From positions 1 to 9,181 of the forward strand of contig CAZXXS010000046.1 of assembly GCA_964644845.1 (NCBI GenBank): DNA of 9,181 nucleotides, read 5' to 3'. The DNA comes from Geothermovivens sp964644845 (GTDB taxonomy: Bacteria > Zhuqueibacterota > Zhuqueibacteria > Oleimicrobiales > Geothermoviventaceae). Within the stretch, counting starts at the first letter, position 1, and each line of letters opens with the position of its first letter. A program made the translations under genes and the position numbers. Below, one piece after another: positions 1-6,073 of the stretch. Below the pieces are notes generated by a model that saw only the letters and a list, made by a program, of their open reading frames with translations, searched no databases and was not told the origin of the DNA.

Positions 1-1284
1 CGTCGTTGCGTCACGGAAGGGATTCGGGGACACGCCCACCAGGTTCCACGAGCGAGGTCGTCTTCGGGGCTGCCGCACAGCCGACGAGGGGCCCAACGAT
101 AGGAGCCGCATCACCAAGCTGTCTGACGCGTCGTCGTTCTGCACGATCAGGAGGCGCTGTTGGCCGTCTGCGAAGGCTTCCCCGCTCACCGGAGAAACGA
201 ACTCGAGGGCGATCCCGGTGCTCACCCAGCGCAGGCCGGACAATTCCGGGTGCGTCTCCGGCGAGAGTCGTTGCAAAAGACGCGTTGAGTCCGGCGAGGA
301 GCGCACCAGGGCCACCTCGTCCCGGCCGGTCGTGAAGGCCACGAGACAGGCGCGGAGCCTCGTTCTCCACCGCACGGCGAAGCGCGTTTCCCGAGTAATC
401 GGTGCCGGCACCCTGGCGTAGCCAGAGGGCACACCGAGCGTGTCTACCCAAGAGAATTGCGTCGCCCCGCCATCCCGTGCCGCAACCAGAAAGCGCTTGG
501 CCCCTTCCACCCAGCGCACGTGGTAGAAATACTGATCTGCGTTGCCGAAGACCATTCGCGGCCCCGTGGTCCGAAAGGAGTCCCCTTCCACCGTTAGCAG
601 CGAGGCGGAGAACGATTCGCCGTTCCCCCACCCCACCAGCACGTGTCGCCGCCCGTCCGAGGCGACCACCGGCCACCAGTTGTCGTCGTAGTCGCTGGTG
701 AGGCGAAGGGTCTGAACGACCCATCCCGTGCTGTCGTCCAGCACCTTCACCAGTACGGTCGCGTACCTGGCAGGTGGGGCTTCGTCGGCGTAGGCAACCA
801 GGAAACGGTGACCGCAGTGGGTCGCAGCGGCAGAGTGCTGCGCGTCGGGGCCACCTGCGATCTGGAAGTTCGGCCGTAGGACATGCCCCTCCGGGGTGTG
901 TAGTTGCCCCCGCACGTCCACAACCACGCTCAGGTCGGTTCCGTCCTCCCAGGCACTGAGCAGCACATTCTTCCGAGGTGCCAGGGCAACGCTGACCGGT
1001 TCCTGAGCGCCGTCGTCGCCCGTGCCTACGAAGCGGCAAGCGGGCCGGTCGACCACCAACTCGCCCTGCCGGTCGAAATGCACGATCTCCGCGTAAATGT
1101 CGTGCTCCCAGTTTTCCGTCTGCGAGCTCGACCACGAAAGGTAGTACAAATGCCGTCCGTTTTCGACAAACGGCACGATGTTCACCGAGTGGTGATGCCG
1201 CCTCGGATCGGGTTGAGCCAGGAGGGACACAGCCACGCCGAGAAAAACGGTCAGACCGAACAGGATTCGCAGAGTTTTGGTCAC
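1..1284 (-). CDS. Secreted beta-propeller-like protein with start of a T9SS sorting domain (3' end missing)
   Basis: This frame is open for 428 codons from a GTG at 1284 to the window edge. Seen: residues 1-23 form a clean signal peptide (basic start TKTLR, hydrophobic core, cleavage likely at LLA/QPDP). The body has recurring strand-like units about 45-55 residues apart: VLLSAWEDG near 107-115, FLVAYADE near 161-168, HVLVGWGNG near 214-222 and RFLVAARDGG near 264-273. This pattern is usual in secreted propeller-like repeat proteins. The last residues read NLVGVSPNPFRDATT (414-428). PNPF at 420-423 is the hallmark opening of the type A T9SS C-terminal sorting domain, so the protein is probably exported across the outer membrane and surface-attached or released. 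About 60-80 more residues would be expected. The GTG at 1284 is preferred over one at 1323 because GGTGA lies 4 bases upstream and the signal peptide then starts properly. No catalytic motif was recognised, so enzyme or binding role is unknown. Confidence 0.82.
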   Translation of the reverse strand, partial: MTKTLRILFGLTVFLGVAVSLLAQPDPRRHHHSVNIVPFVENGRHLYYLSWSSSQTENWEHDIYAEIVHFDRQGELVVDRPACRFVGTGDDGAQEPVSVALAPRKNVLLSAWEDGTDLSVVVDVRGQLHTPEGHVLRPNFQIAGGPDAQHSAAATHCGHRFLVAYADEAPPARYATVLVKVLDDSTGWVVQTLRLTSDYDDNWWPVVASDGRRHVLVGWGNGESFSASLLTVEGDSFRTTGPRMVFGNADQYFYHVRWVEGAKRFLVAARDGGATQFSWVDTLGVPSGYARVPAPITRETRFAVRWRTRLRACLVAFTTGRDEVALVRSSPDSTRLLQRLSPETHPELSGLRWVSTGIALEFVSPVSGEAFADGQQRLLIVQNDDASDSLVMRLLSLGPSSAVRQPRRRPRSWNLVGVSPNPFRDATT

Positions 1285-1307
1285 GGGATCACCAGTCGGA
1301 TAAAGTC

Positions 1308-1333
1308 CACGTTTCAAGAACACGTTTCAGAAA
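1308..1333. repeat. Two-copy 13-bp tandem repeat upstream of the propeller-like gene
   Basis: CACGTTTCA occurs at 1308-1316 and again at 1321-1329, exactly 13 bp apart. The full 13-bp units match at 11 of 13 positions. The repeat sits 24-49 bases upstream of the chosen GTG at 1284, where a promoter or activator site would be expected. It may be a regulator's direct-repeat site or simple slippage. The sequence alone cannot decide. Confidence 0.45.
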
Positions 1334-1599
1334 ACGGAGTTACGCCAGTCTGGGTACCCAAGGCCACACCCGCCAAACGATCGCCCCCCAATTCCCGTCC
1401 GCAAAGTGCCAGTCTACGCAACCGGCCATCCAACCGAATCCTCTCTCAGATTTGAGCGTGACGTGGTTCGGGGCACGCCGCCGGACGCACCCTCGCCTGA
1501 CTCTCGTTACGAACCCCTTTCACGGAGCAAACGAAAACCCCCAGTCGCCCAGGGCGAAGGGATCCCAGTTGTTCCGTCAGCCACGGTCCTTCTGGTCTT

Positions 1600-1611
1600 G
1601 GAACCGGTTCC
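1600..1611. promoter_or_regulatory. Perfect palindrome GGAACCGGTTCC, possible operator
   Basis: This is a perfect 12-bp inverted repeat in the non-coding gap, about 315 bases upstream of the propeller-like gene. Its centre is a CG step flanked symmetrically, as in many LacI-family operators, and its core ACCGGT is shared with the palindrome at 3070-3083. The 10-bp version GAACCGGTTC also appears at 1754-1763, but there it is coding sequence of the beta-helix gene, so chance occurrence is possible. No regulator gene is in the window. Confidence 0.25.
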
Positions 1612-1708
1612 CGCAGAGCGCCCATCAGCTCCTCGAACCACGTCTCAAGCCAGCGCCAGAAACCAGCCCAAGCTGTTAGCAGGTCTCACCGGCCCGCTCA
1701 AGCCCAGC

Positions 1709-3034
1709 TCACGGCTCCCGTTCGTCCTTTCGGACTCTCTCCCTCAGCCCTTCGAACCGGTTCCCCCGCAATTCAACCGGTCCGGCGTGTACACCAATCC
1801 GAACCCCGCCAACCTGCGTGCCTTTTCCGCTGTCCCGAAAGGTGTTGCCTTCAAACAGAAGATCACGGGTGTACCCACCGATCCAGACGGCGAAAGCGGG
1901 TTCGCGCGCCCCGTTGTCCTCCACAATGTTGTCGCGAAAAATGTTCCGGTTACCCGCGTTTTCCTCGTCTTCATTCCGGAAAAAAATCCCGTGCAGCGCG
2001 TTTCCGAAAACCCGGTTCCCCTCAAAGAGATTGTCGGTGTCTTTGTGTCCGATCGAGATGCCGTGTCTGCCGTTGCCCCAGATCTGATTGTTGCGAAACA
2101 CGCCGTGTTGCACCCGCCAACACAGGAAAAGTCCGTCGCTTCCGTTGTCGTGAATCCGACAGTTCTCCACCACGCTACGGTACGATCCCGTACCAGGGTG
2201 CATTCCGAAATTCGTGCATCTTCCCACGTCGCAACTGCGCACCTGCACGTTTTCGGTGATTTGCCAGCTAATTCCGTCCCCGTTGAAATCGCGCACGGTG
2301 ACGTTTTCAACCACAGCGTCCTTAACCTTGTGCAGGTACACCGCACCTCCGCGACAGCCGTTGATTCTGTCATTGTTTGCAGCGTTTCCCTCTACAGTCA
2401 AGTCAGCCACGCGCACATCCCTGGCATCCACGGCCTGAACAACCGGCGTACTCGTTGAAACCCAACCGTTACGCTCCTTTTGGTAGTCCATCACGGTACG
2501 CGTGTCCAGGTACACCCGGTTTCCTTCGACCGCTGCGACCGTCGCCGTGGTCACCAGCCAGCAGTTTTTCAGGGCCTCGTCATCCCAGATCTGCACCCCA
2601 ACCCCGGGTTGAAAACCCGAAGGATCCTCCACGGTCACAACCCGCATGCCGTAGTCAGCATCCACGACGAACCGACTGCGAAAGCCGTCCGCTCGGTGCA
2701 GGACGGTCCCCTCACCAGAGCCCACCAGCGCAACGTGGCTGGGAAGACGGACCGGTCCCGTGATCTCGAAGCGGCCCGGAGAAAGTCTCACTGTTCCCCC
2801 ACCCCTTTGTGCCACGGCGTCTACGGCAATTTGGATGGCCCGTGACGTGAATCCGGTAACATCGGCTTCCGGTCCCCCGACGGTGATCACCTGGCGGGCG
2901 ACTTTCGGGGTCACAAGGCCCAGGCTCGACGCGTCGTCCTGCCCAGGTTGCGCTGCACTTGTCCTGCCCAGCAGTCCCAGCAGCACCAGAAGCACGGCTG
3001 CCCCCGCCAGCGTTTCATTCGCGATGACCAGCAT
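1709..3034 (-). CDS. Exported right-handed parallel beta-helix protein (pectate-lyase-like superfamily)
   Basis: The product has 441 residues. Seen: residues 1-28 form a signal peptide (hydrophobic 8-23, cleavage near RTSAA/Q). Residues 63-115 carry the pectate-lyase-like N-terminal cap pattern: a helix, then GGGTVRLSPGRFEI at 78-91, and a strand ending LVGSGEGTVL. From about 205 to 428 there are repeated coils with the parallel beta-helix signature, for example NVTVRDFNGDGI, NCRIHDNGSDGLFL, NNQIWGNGRHGISI, GNRVFGNALHGIFF and GNTFRDSG. The family includes pectate lyases, polygalacturonases, epimerases and non-catalytic carbohydrate binders. I cannot pick an active site, so the reaction is open. 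The ATG at 3034 was chosen because GGGAGGAGG lies 5 bases upstream and the signal peptide begins there; the longer frame from 3190 adds 52 residues ahead of the signal peptide. There is no T9SS sorting domain at the C-terminus (ends RKDEREP), so it is probably periplasmic. It is likely transcribed after, or separately from, the symporter gene 379 bases upstream. Confidence 0.87.
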   Translation of the reverse strand: MLVIANETLAGAAVLLVLLGLLGRTSAAQPGQDDASSLGLVTPKVARQVITVGGPEADVTGFTSRAIQIAVDAVAQRGGGTVRLSPGRFEITGPVRLPSHVALVGSGEGTVLHRADGFRSRFVVDADYGMRVVTVEDPSGFQPGVGVQIWDDEALKNCWLVTTATVAAVEGNRVYLDTRTVMDYQKERNGWVSTSTPVVQAVDARDVRVADLTVEGNAANNDRINGCRGGAVYLHKVKDAVVENVTVRDFNGDGISWQITENVQVRSCDVGRCTNFGMHPGTGSYRSVVENCRIHDNGSDGLFLCWRVQHGVFRNNQIWGNGRHGISIGHKDTDNLFEGNRVFGNALHGIFFRNEDEENAGNRNIFRDNIVEDNGAREPAFAVWIGGYTRDLLFEGNTFRDSGKGTQVGGVRIGVHAGPVELRGNRFEGLRERVRKDEREP

Positions 3035-3039
3035 CTTGA

Positions 3040-3048
3040 CCTCCTCCC
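3040..3048 (-). promoter_or_regulatory. Shine-Dalgarno site of the beta-helix gene
   Basis: On the minus strand GGGAGGAGG ends 5 bases before the ATG at 3034. It is an almost ideal match to the anti-Shine-Dalgarno end of 16S rRNA and fixes this ATG as the start, ahead of the longer in-frame alternative. Confidence 0.85.
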
Positions 3049-3069
3049 GACTTGTCACTCGCGCAACGC

Positions 3070-3083
3070 AAGCACCGGTGCTT
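3070..3083. promoter_or_regulatory. Perfect 14-bp palindrome AAGCACCGGTGCTT, possible operator
   Basis: This exact inverted repeat lies 36 bases upstream of the beta-helix start codon, just behind the Shine-Dalgarno site. Its symmetric centre is CG within ACCGGT, a core found in several LacI-family operators. If transcribed it could also form a small 5-bp hairpin in the mRNA leader. The half-site AGCACCGGT recurs at 5373-5381 upstream of the symporter gene. A role as a shared operator is inference. Confidence 0.4.
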
Positions 3084-3413
3084 CGCTTCAAGTTCGCAGG
3101 TACGTGAGGCGCTGAACTGTCGCAGGAAGACCTGAACCGTTCCTCAGGAATTGACCCTGCCTGCACAGCGAGCCAGCCGGCAGCAAGCAAAGGAAAAAAG
3201 CAACATCCCCTGGTTTGCCTTCCGCCCGCGCGGGATTCCGTCCCCGGGCGGCGCGTTCCGTCGTGCCCTGAAATCTACCTCACCAGCAACCACCCGGCCA
3301 CTCTGAGGTACCACAAGTTCCACAGACAAACGGCAGAATCCCCGGACCCGAAGCTCCCTCCACTTCGTCCCTCGGCGTCGTCCAGCCCGAAATCCTGCCC
3401 AGCTGGCGCAGTC

Positions 3414-5132
3414 TCAGATGGCCGTCTCGTCCAGGTGGCGGTACCAGACCACGTACAGTCCTGCCGTCGAAACGAACAGCACCGCAGCGGCCGCAATTGC
3501 CTGGTGCCAGAGGTGCAAAACGGTAAAAATGGGCACCAGGAAAAGCGTGAGGTGCCAGGCAACAGCCAGTAGCAGGGCGAACATGTCGCGCCCAAGATCC
3601 GCGTTGCCGGAGCGAACCCCCGCTTTCTCCACAACCGGCTTCCACCACCCGAACGGTCGCACCCGTCGGTAAAATTCCACCAGAACCGGCTCGGCGGTGG
3701 CGGGCCAGGCGAACGTGGCAATCACCATCCCCACAAACGCCGCTGCCGAAACGAGCAAGAATGACAGCCAATCCGGATGCGTTGGCCAAAGCAGGCGTTC
3801 TACGATGGCCGCTACCATCCCGACACCGGTGCCTACAGCGAAGCCGATGCCGTTGAAGCGCCACCAGTACCAGCGCAGCAGGTTCGGCAAGAAGAGCCCG
3901 GCTCCCAAGCTCATCGTAATCCACCGCCAGATGGCGTTGATGGAGGGCGTGAAGTAGGCCAGTACCAACGCCACGACGACGATCAGGATCGTGGAGGCGT
4001 AGCTCACGCGCACCAGTTCCTTTTCATCGGCATTGGGCTTGATGAAAGGTTGGTAAAGGTCCTTCACCAGGTAAGCCGCCCCGGCGTTGATTGTGGAGTC
4101 GAACGTGGACATGCTGGCGGCCATCAGGCCGGCCAGCAGCAACCCTTTGAGGCCCATCGGTACAAGCTGCGTGAGCACCGTGGGCAGCGCCATTTCCGGA
4201 TCGGCCAGAGGGGTTGGCAAGAGAAACGCCAGAGCAGCCACAGCCATGATGAACGGCCAGCGAAAGGTGAGCATCACGATCCACAGCGCCGAAAGCCGCC
4301 CCGCATCTTTGTCCGAGTCCGCCGCGTAGTAACGCTGGGCCATGTAGCCCCCGGGCCCTGAAAAGCCCTCCAGAATGGTTTTGAATGCGAAGAACAGAAT
4401 TGTCAGCGCGAAGAGGTTGTAGATTTCGTACCCACTCGGCATGTCGATCCTCCACGGCATCGACAAGTCCAGCCAACCTTGCGGCAGCCTGGCTACGAAG
4501 TCGCTGGAACCGATGGCGAAGAAGGCCCGAACGCTGAGAAAAATGGTCGCAAAGGCGATCAGTGCTGCTTGGGCCACGTCCGTGTAGACCACGCCGTAAA
4601 GTCCGCCCAGTGTGGTGTAGGCCAGACCGACAGTGATCATGATCAGCGCACACACGCGCGGCGAAAACGGCAGGAACAAGGACAGAAATTTCCCGGTGCC
4701 CACAGCAAAGTAAGCGACCATCCCCACCGTACCGACAATGGTGGCCAGAGCGCTAAGAAGACGCGCGGCTCGACCGTCGGGGCCATCCCCGAACCGCAGC
4801 ACCATCCACTCCGCATTCGTCATCACGCGGGAGCGGCGCAGCCACTTGCCCATGAAAATCATCAGAAACGGCATTACAAGCACCAGTCCGCCCCGAATGG
4901 CTACCAGAAACCCCTTGATCCCGATGATGTAAAAAAACGAAATGATGACCATCGTACCAGTGACGTCCAGGTTGGAAGCCATCCCCGACAGGCCCAGAGC
5001 CCACCACTTGATTCGCCGGGAACCGAGAAAGTAGCTGTCCAGATCCTTGCCCGCCTTGCGGCGCAGAGCGATGCCAATCATCAGTACGCCGAGCAGGTAG
5101 ACGATCAGCACCGAGATGTCCAGAGTACCCAT
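3414..5132 (-). CDS. Sodium:solute symporter family transporter (SSS, TC 2.A.21), probable sugar uptake
   Basis: This 572-residue inner-membrane protein has about 14-15 hydrophobic segments, the first at 5-23. SSS hallmarks seen in order: SYFLGSRRIKWW (33-44), LGGLYGVVYTDVAQ (175-188), GPGGYMAQRYYAA (259-271), and MAASMSTFDSTIN...DLY (337-360). Aligned by eye to vSGLT, the last motif keeps the Na2-site hydroxyls, with S342 and T343 in place of S364 and S365, and A339 for A361. Na+-driven transport is therefore expected. Substrate is not readable from sequence, but SSS genes beside glycosidases commonly carry sugars or uronates. A polar linker (about 485-515) is followed by two more hydrophobic segments, making it slightly longer than a minimal SSS. 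The ATG at 5132 is chosen because GGAGGA lies 4 bases upstream; the longer frame from 5285 adds an Arg/Ser-rich, non-membrane 51 residues. It is divergent from the GH106-like gene across a 941-base gap. Confidence 0.94.
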   Translation of the reverse strand: MGTLDISVLIVYLLGVLMIGIALRRKAGKDLDSYFLGSRRIKWWALGLSGMASNLDVTGTMVIISFFYIIGIKGFLVAIRGGLVLVMPFLMIFMGKWLRRSRVMTNAEWMVLRFGDGPDGRAARLLSALATIVGTVGMVAYFAVGTGKFLSLFLPFSPRVCALIMITVGLAYTTLGGLYGVVYTDVAQAALIAFATIFLSVRAFFAIGSSDFVARLPQGWLDLSMPWRIDMPSGYEIYNLFALTILFFAFKTILEGFSGPGGYMAQRYYAADSDKDAGRLSALWIVMLTFRWPFIMAVAALAFLLPTPLADPEMALPTVLTQLVPMGLKGLLLAGLMAASMSTFDSTINAGAAYLVKDLYQPFIKPNADEKELVRVSYASTILIVVVALVLAYFTPSINAIWRWITMSLGAGLFLPNLLRWYWWRFNGIGFAVGTGVGMVAAIVERLLWPTHPDWLSFLLVSAAAFVGMVIATFAWPATAEPVLVEFYRRVRPFGWWKPVVEKAGVRSGNADLGRDMFALLLAVAWHLTLFLVPIFTVLHLWHQAIAAAAVLFVSTAGLYVVWYRHLDETAI

Positions 5133-5136
5133 CTGT

Positions 5137-5142
5137 TCCTCC
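5137..5142 (-). promoter_or_regulatory. Shine-Dalgarno site of the symporter gene
   Basis: On the minus strand GGAGGA ends 4 bases before the ATG at 5132. It decides this start over the upstream in-frame ATG at 5285. Confidence 0.8.
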
Positions 5143-5784
5143 GAAGTTCTGCTGTGCCTGGCCGGTTGGAAAAGTTTCCCAAGAACTGCCGAGAAGACGG
5201 AGTTGGCTCGCCGCACCGGATTCGCGCAGTGCGGGGAAACCGCACCTCGCCCGGACTGTGACACGCCCCGGGCACCAGCGGACACGAACGAGCGGAAAAA
5301 CTCCGCGTTTCAGACTTTGATCACACTTCCTGCCAGCGGATTTCTGCAAGCCGCCCCGGCGTGGGTCCGGGCAGCACCGGTTCCGACGAGTTCCAAGCCG
5401 CGGAATTGGGGAGTTGCAACACTCAACAAAAACGGGATCGGCAACAACCGAGTTTTCGCCTCGAGCGGCACATCCCGCCCGCCGTCGAGCTCTTCCGCAC
5501 AACGACCGCCACGATTGCTTTGGGACGCGCCTGCTGAAAGAAACTCGCTCGAAGGTGCGACTACCACCGTTTGAGCAAGAGGCAATTGGCAACAACGGTA
5601 CTTTCGGGACTCTCCAGCCGCGGTTTCGAACTCGGGCCCACTTTGTCAACCGAGACAGAGGTCTTTCTGGGCTTCCGAGACCCACGGGGGCGAGAAACCG
5701 GAAATCGGGATTGCGTTCGCGTCAAAATGTCCGTAGATTCCCAAAGAGAAGTTTGTTACAACAAGATAATCGTTTTCCTGACCA

Positions 5785-5817
5785 TTTGCAAAGCGCTTTG
5801 TGGTTGTTTTTGCAAAG
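5785..5817. repeat. Direct repeat TTTGCAAAG, two copies 24 bp apart
   Basis: TTTGCAAAG is found at 5785-5793 and 5809-5817. Each copy contains the palindrome TTTGCAAA, and the first overlaps the palindrome at 5789-5800. Two similar sites about two helical turns apart in the A+T-rich patch would suit cooperative binding by a regulator, but this is inference from spacing alone. Confidence 0.4.
5789..5800. promoter_or_regulatory. Perfect palindrome CAAAGCGCTTTG, LacI-family-like operator candidate
   Basis: This exact 12-bp inverted repeat is centred on CG and contains AAAGCGCTTT, the same core as strong catabolite-response (CcpA) and related LacI-family operators. It sits in the A+T-rich part of the divergent region, 273 bases upstream of the GH106-like start and about 650 bases upstream of the symporter start. 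Sugar-responsive control of the plus gene would fit its context. No LacI-type gene is in the window. Confidence 0.4.
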
Positions 5818-6059
5818 TTCGTGGTCCCGGACCGCAGTTCAGCAGCTGAGATTTGTCCGCGTACTCAGTGAACGCAGAGGCGATCTGCGGGCCCTGCGCT
5901 CCGCTTCGGCCCACGTCGTTCGCGGCCACGGGGGAACCGCTGCGAACTTCCTAAGGTGGAAGCGGATTTCCCGATCTTTGACCTGTTCTTGGTCCTGAAG
6001 ATGTCTTTTCGTGCTCTCGAGTTCGGGGTCATGGGCACTCGTCCACTGACGATTTTGCC

Positions 6060-6066
6060 AGGAGGA
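6060..6066 (+). promoter_or_regulatory. Shine-Dalgarno site of the GH106-like gene
   Basis: AGGAGGA ends 7 bases before the ATG at 6074. It is a full match to the canonical site and supports this start, which also gives a correct lipoprotein signal peptide. Confidence 0.88.
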
Positions 6067-6073
6067 ATCGGTC

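Larger units (their letters stand above)
1285..1708. other. Intergenic gap between beta-helix gene and propeller-like gene
   Basis: This 424-base gap shows no convincing gene. It holds a 13-bp tandem repeat just upstream of the propeller-like gene and a perfect 12-bp palindrome near its middle, both listed separately. A 59-residue minus-strand frame (1446-1625) has GAGGAG only 3 bases before its ATG and a composition unlike the neighbouring proteins, so it was not called. No hairpin followed by a T-run that would mark a terminator for the beta-helix gene was seen. The gap length suggests the propeller-like gene has its own promoter. Confidence 0.6.
3035..3413. other. Intergenic gap between symporter and beta-helix genes
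   Basis: This 379-base gap on the leader side of the beta-helix gene has no credible gene; the frames crossing it are antisense or out-of-frame extensions. It holds the beta-helix Shine-Dalgarno site, a perfect 14-bp palindrome, a GC-rich palindrome CCCGCGCGGG near 3227-3236, and on the minus strand a short T-run (about 3197-3202) after a weak, G-U-rich potential hairpin. The T-run could be a poor terminator for the symporter gene or part of a promoter. I would not call either firmly. Confidence 0.5.
5133..6073. other. Long divergent intergenic region between symporter and GH106-like genes
   Basis: This 941-base region must hold the promoters of both divergent genes. Frames here (for example 5414-5998 and 5571-5849 on plus, 5310-5585 on minus) lack recognisable domains, good Shine-Dalgarno sites and normal composition, so none is called. 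About 5700-5830 is visibly richer in A+T than the rest and contains GATAAT at 5765-5770, a palindrome at 5789-5800 and a repeated TTTGCAAAG, marking the likeliest promoter area for the plus-strand gene. GGCAACAAC occurs at 5440-5448 and 5588-5596. If transcription starts in the A+T-rich patch, the plus gene would have a leader of roughly 250-300 bases. No tRNA, riboswitch or terminator could be recognised. Confidence 0.6.

Noticed and set aside
11..1135. 374-residue minus-strand frame
   Set aside because: It is Arg/Gly-rich with no domain or signal peptide and overlaps in another frame the gene at 1-1284, which has a signal peptide, repeat units and a PNPF motif.
1446..1625. 59-residue minus-strand frame with GAGGAG near its ATG
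   Set aside because: The purine stretch is only 3 bases from the ATG, the product has no recognisable motif, and it lies in an otherwise non-coding gap.
1754..1763. Palindrome GAACCGGTTC as an operator
   Set aside because: It encodes the conserved N-R-F of the last beta-helix coil, so coding constraint explains it.
1406..2458. 350-residue plus-strand frame
   Set aside because: It is antisense to the beta-helix gene, whose repeats and Shine-Dalgarno site are convincing; this frame has no recognisable features.
3035..3190. 52-residue N-terminal extension of the beta-helix protein
   Set aside because: It would bury the signal peptide and ignore the near-perfect Shine-Dalgarno site before the ATG at 3034.
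3185..3215. Terminator candidate for the symporter gene (minus-strand T-run after a weak hairpin)
   Set aside because: The stem is short and relies on G-U pairs, with the T-run partly inside it, about 200 bases past the stop codon.
5133..5285. 51-residue N-terminal extension of the symporter
   Set aside because: The extra residues are Arg/Ser-rich and non-membrane, and GGAGGA directly precedes the ATG at 5132.
5615..5645. tRNA-like TTTCGAAC T-loop pattern
   Set aside because: The flanking bases do not pair as a T-stem and no acceptor or anticodon arms could be found upstream.
5414..5998. 194-residue plus-strand frame in the divergent region
   Set aside because: It is Arg/Ser-rich and low in recognisable structure, with no good Shine-Dalgarno site and no domain; likely chance in G+C-rich DNA.
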